Assembly (NCBI GenBank): GCA_937967665.1
Contig: CALBSZ010000349.1
Coordinates: forward strand, 1 to 9,564
DNA: 9,564 bases
Origin: an uncultured Planctomycetaceae bacterium
Lineage (GTDB): Bacteria; Planctomycetota; Planctomycetia; Pirellulales; Pirellulaceae
Direction: 5' to 3'
The position numbers and the translations under genes were made by a program. The notes beneath the pieces were generated by a model. The model ran no database searches. It worked only from the letters and a program-made list of their open reading frames with translations, and was not told the DNA's origin. Position 1 is the stretch's first letter; the number at the start of each line of letters is the position of its first letter. Shown here piece after piece: positions 6,134 to 9,564 of the stretch.

Positions 6134-6681
6134 TCACAAAGAGCTTCGTCCTGGACATGCGGATGCGTCACGCACTCGTTGCTTTCGGCAGGCTGGGCGT
6201 CGAGTGCGATGACTTGATAGGAATTGGCCGAACCGGTCCCCAATTGGCTCCAGTCAAGGCAGATCTCGAAGGGACCGAGATAGACTCCTTGAAGCTCAAT
6301 GGCTTCCGTCGTTACCGAAATAGTTTGTTGCTGCGACTGACTGTGGACTTCGCCGAATTCGTCGCGCAAGGCGATCAAATCGGCGTAGATATCGCCGACC
6401 GACGAAACGAGACCCTTACTGGGAATGGGTCTTAGTTGATCGGCAAGAGCGATTAGCTCGGTACTCATCCACCGCAGCGCTTCACCCAGTTCCCGCTGAA
6501 CTCGCTCGGCGGCCAGATCCCAGCCGCGCTGCCGTGCGAGGTTCCGCTGTCGGCAAAGGGCTTCCGTTTCGCGCCACTTGGATCTGGGAAGCTTAATCGT
6601 GAACTCGTTCCCTTCGGTACGAGTCAATCGCTGATGAATGGCGATGGCCAGTCGCATCAGCGATCTGTCGACTTCTGTCAT
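6118..6681 (-). CDS. 187-aa protein with helical N-terminus and E2-like HPH...C motif, apparently C-terminally truncated
   Basis: The ATG at 6681 has GGAGG about nine bases upstream, and the gene lies 81 bases after the ubiquitin-like gene. Residues 1-118 are mostly helical with charged heptad-like stretches (LAAERVQRELGEALRWMSTE). Residues 119-165 form alternating strands (ISVTTEAIELQGVYLGPFEI, SYQVIALDAQ). The end reads VTHPHVQDEALCEGEGR, with HPH at 173-175 and C182. In E2 enzymes the HPN motif precedes the catalytic cysteine by a similar distance, so an E2-like role with the adjacent 74-aa modifier is plausible. The TAA comes only five residues after C182, whereas E2 folds continue with helices after the cysteine. 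The stop falls at the junction with the start-less nuclease ORF, which suggests that the 3' end of the gene was lost. Alternative: a diverged RWD/E2-like adaptor that naturally ends early. Function uncertain. Confidence 0.6.
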   Translation of the reverse strand: MTEVDRSLMRLAIAIHQRLTRTEGNEFTIKLPRSKWRETEALCRQRNLARQRGWDLAAERVQRELGEALRWMSTELIALADQLRPIPSKGLVSSVGDIYADLIALRDEFGEVHSQSQQQTISVTTEAIELQGVYLGPFEICLDWSQLGTGSANSYQVIALDAQPAESNECVTHPHVQDEALCEGEGR

Positions 6682-6762
6682 TTGATAAATCCTCCGTTGG
6701 CAAATCGTCGCCGCCGCGTCGCCAGGCGTCCATGCCGGGCAGCGAGCAGAGATGGGACAGTC

Positions 6763-6987
6763 TTAACAACCGGCTCCTTCAATCTTTGTGGGAGTGATGG
6801 AAATGCGATCTCCTTCTTGCAGCACCTGATCCGCCGGACAAGGCTGCCGATTGACGCGGATCAGATAATGCCCCGGATGACTGGAGCCAATCTGCCGCTC
6901 GAACATTTGTGCGACCGTGGTCCCATCGGCCACTTCGACATAGTCGGCGAACCCGCCTCCGTCGTTATTGATTACGAGAACCTTCAT
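6763..6987 (-). CDS. ThiS/MoaD-like ubiquitin-like modifier protein
   Basis: This 74-aa protein has an excellent Shine-Dalgarno sequence (AAAGGAG, five bases before ATG 6987); the in-frame sequence upstream is unlike coding. The product shows a beta-grasp pattern. MKVLVINN is the first strand, and DGTTVAQMFERQIG is a strand-to-helix segment. YLIRVNRQPC carries the VN turn seen in ThiS/MoaD, and LQEGDRISITPTKIEG is the closing strand with the classic GD-x-(I/V) signature. It ends in GAGC. Ubiquitin-like proteins are activated through a C-terminal glycine, usually GG, so the GA-G-C ending is unusual. Either the cysteine is removed to expose a glycine, or the C-terminus itself is used. The E1 gene on the same strand further left is the natural partner. 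A plain sulfur-carrier role is possible, but the surrounding E2-like, RING and AAA+ genes argue for protein conjugation. Confidence 0.8.
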   Translation of the reverse strand: MKVLVINNDGGGFADYVEVADGTTVAQMFERQIGSSHPGHYLIRVNRQPCPADQVLQEGDRISITPTKIEGAGC

Positions 6988-7036
6988 ACTTACTCCTTTC
7001 GAGTTTTTAGTAAGAATGTAAAGCGACAATGAACAG

Positions 7037-7171
7037 CTAAAGCGCGGTCTGCGGCGACGATGGTCGTCGGCACTTGCTTCGCCGCCGACGTTTCGAATCG
7101 CGTCGCCCGCGTTGCTGGCCACTGCGCAGTTGCGGGCGCAGTGAACGGACATCAGGACGTAGCCGCTTCAT
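7037..7171 (-). CDS. Possible 44-aa arginine-rich small protein
   Basis: ATG at 7171 is preceded by GGAG at eight bases and lies inside the last codons of the 70-aa gene (20-base overlap). The product starts MKRLRPDVRSLRPQLRSG and is extremely basic, with an RRRRSKCRR run, then ends SSPQTAL. It would fill the otherwise empty 165-base gap between the 70-aa gene and the ubiquitin-like gene. Arginine-rich frames arise easily by chance in GC-rich DNA, and no family is recognised. Confidence 0.4.
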   Translation of the reverse strand: MKRLRPDVRSLRPQLRSGQQRGRRDSKRRRRSKCRRPSSPQTAL

Positions 7172-7364
7172 AGGAAGAACTCCACAACATTTCCTGGTGA
7201 CGGCGTGTTTCCAAGTCGTCCCAGTCGACAACATGTGGACCGTCGTCGAAGTCCGCATCCGTCACATCCAACGGATCGGCGATGAGAAAGCCGAGACGCT
7301 TGATCGTGGCCACGGACTCTCCGGTAACCCCAGCGACGGCCCGATTCAAATCAGCTTGTTTCAT
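7152..7364 (-). CDS. 70-aa small protein with an HU-like N-terminal helix pattern
   Basis: A strong GGAGAGGAG lies just upstream of ATG 7364. The product begins MKQADLNRAVAGVTGESVAT, then IKRLGFLIADP, followed by an acidic half (DVTDADFDDGPHVVDWDD) and ending EAATS. The opening, with alternating hydrophobic residues and a TGES turn, resembles the N-terminal helices of HU/IHF-type DNA-binding proteins or small helix-turn-helix units, but it lacks the HU beta arm. It is one of a run of tiny genes between the 312-aa protein and the ubiquitin-like gene, and a hairpin upstream separates it from the 83-aa gene. Function unknown. The acidic second half makes it a possible partner for the basic 44-aa product (speculative). 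Confidence 0.7.
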   Translation of the reverse strand: MKQADLNRAVAGVTGESVATIKRLGFLIADPLDVTDADFDDGPHVVDWDDLETRRHQEMLWSSSYEAATS

Positions 7365-7399
7365 GGCAAATGCTCCTCTCCAAATTGAGAACGAAATAA

Positions 7400-7438
7400 G
7401 CCCCGGCCGCGCAGGAAAGCAACCTGCGCAACCGGGGC
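7400..7438 (-). terminator. Hairpin between two small operon genes, attenuator or processing site
   Basis: GCCCCGG (7400-7406) and GCGCAGG (7409-7415) pair with CCTGCGC (7423-7429) and CCGGGGC (7432-7438). This makes two 7-bp stems with a 2x2 internal loop and a seven-base apical loop. On the minus strand it is followed by a T-rich TTATTTCGTT. It lies in the 102-base gap between the 83-aa and 70-aa genes. It may reduce read-through to the distal genes (ubiquitin-like, E2-like) or stabilise an upstream mRNA end. The T run is interrupted, so full termination is doubtful. Confidence 0.55.
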
Positions 7439-7466
7439 CCAGTAAACAAGAACGTTTTCGTTGCGA

Positions 7467-7718
7467 CTAAGTTGCCGCGACTGGCGTTAGCCAGTTCGAT
7501 TCCAGCCAGTGCAGTTCGGCATTCAGCGCCTCGCTGCGACACACGAACGGTCCCAACCGGGGACCACCAACCGGTGACAGATCTGCGAACCAGCGACCGC
7601 TATCCGCGGGTTCAACGTGAGAGCCTCGACGTATCGTGAGCTTCCCCAAACGGCTCAGGTGAATCTCTTCCGTGTAAACGCAGCGGATATTGCCGCGCGG
7701 ATCGACGACGAGTTGCAT
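7467..7718 (-). CDS. 83-aa conserved-looking small protein, unknown function
   Basis: The start is ATG 7718, which has GAGGGA seven bases upstream, overlapping the stop codon of the preceding gene, so the pair is translationally coupled. Product landmarks are MQLVVDPRGNIRCVYTEEIH, LGKLTIRRGSHVEP, GRWFADLSPVGGPRLGPF and ALNAELHWLESNWL. The pattern suggests a small beta-sheet (four to five strands) closed by a C-terminal helix. I do not recognise a named domain. Genes of this size with a DLSPVGGP-x-LGPF core feel familiar from planctomycete ubiquitin-like loci, but I cannot prove it here. Position next to the AAA+ and 312-aa genes suggests an accessory subunit of the same complex. Confidence 0.8.
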   Translation of the reverse strand: MQLVVDPRGNIRCVYTEEIHLSRLGKLTIRRGSHVEPADSGRWFADLSPVGGPRLGPFVCRSEALNAELHWLESNWLTPVAAT

Positions 7719-7728
7719 TGGATGTCCC

Positions 7729-8667
7729 TCACTTCGGTGCGCGGAGGATGCGACGTCGAGGCAAATCGACAAGGAGTCCGTCCAGCACTGACTGGACGCC
7801 GGAGAGCTGTGCGGCAACTTGTTGGCGCAGGCCTCGATTGTCGCGCAGTTCCTGCGGCTGAACGCCACCGACAACCTGACGACACTGGGAAACGAGCGAG
7901 TCGAGTTGATCATTGGAGCGCACATTCAATGCGCGGAAGCGATCGAAGAACTCGCGTAGGTTCCCCACCGCCGTGTCGCGGAAGATCTTGGGTTTGCCGT
8001 CTTCGTGACCGCCCAGCCGCTCGGTGAGATGCGACACTAGATGAGACAGCTCTTCGATAAACGCCTGTTCGGCCATCTGTACGGCTTCGTCAAAACGGGC
8101 CTGCACGCGGCGGCACTCCTGGTCGTACAACTCTGGGTTGAGCTGCTGTAAATACGACGGCGGCTCGACGCTGGGGAAATCCCAAGAGACATCGAACATC
8201 CCGGCGAGCGAAGCCGGATAGTCGGCTTCGTTGTACAGACTGCCTAGCCGCTCCTGTGCCGCCGCTTTGAGCGCGGCATATCGTTCGCTGAGGCCGGCAA
8301 CCGCGTCGTCGAGTTCGTCCTTGAAAACGCTCATCTGATCCTGGAACGTTTCGAGTGCGTCTTGCCGCACCAGGCGAATTCCCGGTTCGGGATACGGCAA
8401 ACTAATCGAAGTCCAGTAAGCCCGCGTACGATTGCGCACGGATGTCACGGCCTGAAACCGCGGGTGTTTGGTGTCGAGCAGCTTCTTGCCAGCGCTGAGA
8501 AACTCGCCCTCAGCGCCGAACGACTCGGCCGCCTGGGCCTTTTGCGCCGTCGAAAGCGTTTTCCGTGTGCCGAACCAGGTGAAGCTCACTCGTGTGGCGC
8601 ACATCGTCGCCCGCATCCGATTGACGGGACTACTGCGAGTCGTTGGTTCTAGCGTCGTTGAAGTCAT
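7729..8667 (-). CDS. 312-aa helical protein of unknown function, possibly DUF3150-like
   Basis: The ATG at 8667 is preferred over TTG at 8670 because GGAG lies six bases before it. Residues 1-60 include a low-complexity Ser/Thr/Arg opening, then STAQKAQAAESFGAEGEFLS. The middle has PRFQAVTSVRNRTRAYWTSI and long helices (FKDELDDAVAGLSERYAALK, FDEAVQMAEQAFIEELSHLV) separated by DYPASLAGMFDVSWDFPSVE. This layout (a strand/helix head, a long helix pair, a YP-x(5-7)-F motif) reminds me of phage- and plasmid-associated DUF3150-type proteins, which sit beside AAA+ ATPases; I give this as a tentative match only. It follows the AAA+ gene by 29 bases and is coupled to the 83-aa gene. No signal peptide or membrane segment is visible. 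Likely a partner or adaptor of the ATPase. Confidence 0.75.
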   Translation of the reverse strand: MTSTTLEPTTRSSPVNRMRATMCATRVSFTWFGTRKTLSTAQKAQAAESFGAEGEFLSAGKKLLDTKHPRFQAVTSVRNRTRAYWTSISLPYPEPGIRLVRQDALETFQDQMSVFKDELDDAVAGLSERYAALKAAAQERLGSLYNEADYPASLAGMFDVSWDFPSVEPPSYLQQLNPELYDQECRRVQARFDEAVQMAEQAFIEELSHLVSHLTERLGGHEDGKPKIFRDTAVGNLREFFDRFRALNVRSNDQLDSLVSQCRQVVGGVQPQELRDNRGLRQQVAAQLSGVQSVLDGLLVDLPRRRILRAPK

Positions 8668-8696
8668 CAATTTCTCCTATTGAGGCATGGGAATGG

Positions 8697-9564
8697 TTAG
8701 TTCACGCTCGGACCGCGGGGGATCTTGCGACGCGTTTTCCGACCCGCATCTTCGGCGAAGGTGTAAATGCCTGCCTTGTCCGCCGAAAGGCAGCGTCCGC
8801 TGGCCCACTTACGCAGTCGTTCCACCGATTCCGCCGCCGTGATCGAGACGGGAACAATATTTTGGGCCGCCTGCAAGAGCGGAACGTCAAGCAACGCTGC
8901 CAAGCGACAGCACGCGCGAATCTCGGCGCCGGTCCAGTCGCGGTCGGCGGGAAGCGGCTGATCGGCATCAAGGCCGAACAGATTCAAGTAGCTGCGCCAG
9001 ATTAATTCCTTTTGAGCCTTGCCAGGCAGGTCAAGAAAGAACAATGCGTCGAATCTCTCGGCACGCCCGAATTCCGGCGGCAACTTGGTCACGTCATTCG
9101 CCGTAACAACAACGAACGCATCCGAATCGTGATCGTTAAGCCACGAAAGCAAAGCACCGAACATCCGCGCCGAGACACCGCTATCACCCTGGCCAGAGCC
9201 ACCTGCACCGCTGAATGCCTTTTCCACTTCGTCAATGAACAACACGGCTGGCTGCATGGCGTCGACGATGTTCAGAGCTCGGCGCGTTCGTTCTTCGGTT
9301 TGGCCGACGAGAGAACCCATCAGGGAACCGACGTCGAGTGTTAGCGTCGGCCTGCCCGTCTCATTGCCCAGCGACTTGGCAAAGGCACTCTTCCCGGTAC
9401 CCGGGACACCGAGCAATAGGACTCCTCGCGGTTGGTGAGTTTTCGCCTGTTTTGTGCGTGGTCGCATGGCGCGCAGGCAGAACGCTTTGAGCGAGTCCAG
9501 ACCACCCAGATCTCCAAACGATTCCGTACCACGGTGCAGCGACAAGAGTCCACTCTTCGTGAGC
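8697..9564 (-). CDS. AAA+ ATPase (FtsH/Cdc48/Ycf46-like AAA domain), 5' end beyond right edge
   Basis: This frame is open to the window edge: upstream of a TTG at 9545 the codons still read LTKSGLL, so the true start lies outside. In-window numbering from 9545: SFGDLGGLDSLKAF (9-22) is the conserved entry to an AAA module. Walker A GVPGTGKS is at 46-53, Walker B VLFIDEVEKA at 101-110, and sensor 1 VVVTAND at 145-151. Candidate arginine fingers sit in EFGRAERFD (158-166), followed by FFLDLP and, in the lid, TGAEIRACCRLAAL. These features match classical AAA proteins (FtsH, Cdc48, Ycf46-like) rather than MoxR. All ATP-hydrolysis residues are present, so it should be active. It heads the visible part of the operon with the 312-aa protein 29 bases downstream. 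A remodelling role on modified targets, as Cdc48 does for ubiquitinated proteins, is inference from context. Confidence 0.9.
   Translation of the reverse strand, partial: LTKSGLLSLHRGTESFGDLGGLDSLKAFCLRAMRPRTKQAKTHQPRGVLLLGVPGTGKSAFAKSLGNETGRPTLTLDVGSLMGSLVGQTEERTRRALNIVDAMQPAVLFIDEVEKAFSGAGGSGQGDSGVSARMFGALLSWLNDHDSDAFVVVTANDVTKLPPEFGRAERFDALFFLDLPGKAQKELIWRSYLNLFGLDADQPLPADRDWTGAEIRACCRLAALLDVPLLQAAQNIVPVSITAAESVERLRKWASGRCLSADKAGIYTFAEDAGRKTRRKIPRGPSVN

Noticed and set aside
5349..6158. 269-aa minus-strand ORF
   Set aside because: It overlaps the nuclease frame. The nuclease frame carries CP, VVDLV, QL and CxxC motifs, whereas this one is an arginine/serine-rich shadow. Its first residues merely overlap the end of the E2-like gene.
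1..9564. CRISPR array, tRNA or rRNA
   Set aside because: No regularly spaced direct repeats, cloverleaf-like segments or ribosomal RNA signatures were seen. The Cas4-like nuclease fragment alone does not indicate a CRISPR locus.

Overview
The window fits a planctomycete-like bacterium (my inference). It has moderately high GC content, several TTG starts with good Shine-Dalgarno sequences, and short single-strand operons with many tiny genes. It also carries an eukaryote-like ubiquitin-type gene set (E1, E2-like, RING, ubiquitin-like protein, AAA+ ATPase) of the kind comparative genomics has described in Planctomycetes and other bacteria. No taxonomic marker gene is present, so the assignment is soft.

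Layout, left to right. (1) 1-2058, minus strand: an operon behind a near-consensus sigma70 promoter (TTGACA, 17 bp, TATAGT). It encodes an FHA-like/RING-finger protein, then a ThiF/E1-type activating enzyme, then an E2-like protein cut off by the left window edge. A 15-codon ORF sits between E1 and E2. (2) About 2060-2626: a gene-poor gap with no convincing gene. (3) 2627-3905, minus strand: a 6-phosphofructokinase pseudogene, broken by a short frame-changing deletion and an in-frame TAG. (4) 4087-5061, plus strand: an intact LysR-type regulator with an extended -10 promoter. (5) 5141-9564, minus strand: a long operon entering from the right edge and ending at a strong intrinsic terminator. 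In transcription order it holds an AAA+ ATPase (partial), a 312-aa helical protein, three small proteins (83, 70 and perhaps 44 aa), a 74-aa ThiS/MoaD-like ubiquitin-like protein, a 187-aa protein with an E2-like HPH...C motif, a start-less RecB/Cas4-type nuclease ORF, and a 41-aa membrane peptide.

How the genes may work together: the two minus-strand operons together supply the parts of a ubiquitin-like conjugation cascade. These are a modifier (74 aa, C-terminus GAGC rather than GG), an E1 with conserved adenylation and zinc-binding residues, two E2-like candidates, a RING candidate E3, and an AAA+ ATPase that could remodel or extract targets. No JAB-type deconjugating peptidase is visible; it could lie outside the window. 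The locus also shows decay. The nuclease has no recognisable start or Shine-Dalgarno sequence, overlaps the E2-like gene in the -1 frame and has lost two signature residues. The E2-like protein stops five residues after its candidate catalytic cysteine. The phosphofructokinase between the two operons is a pseudogene.
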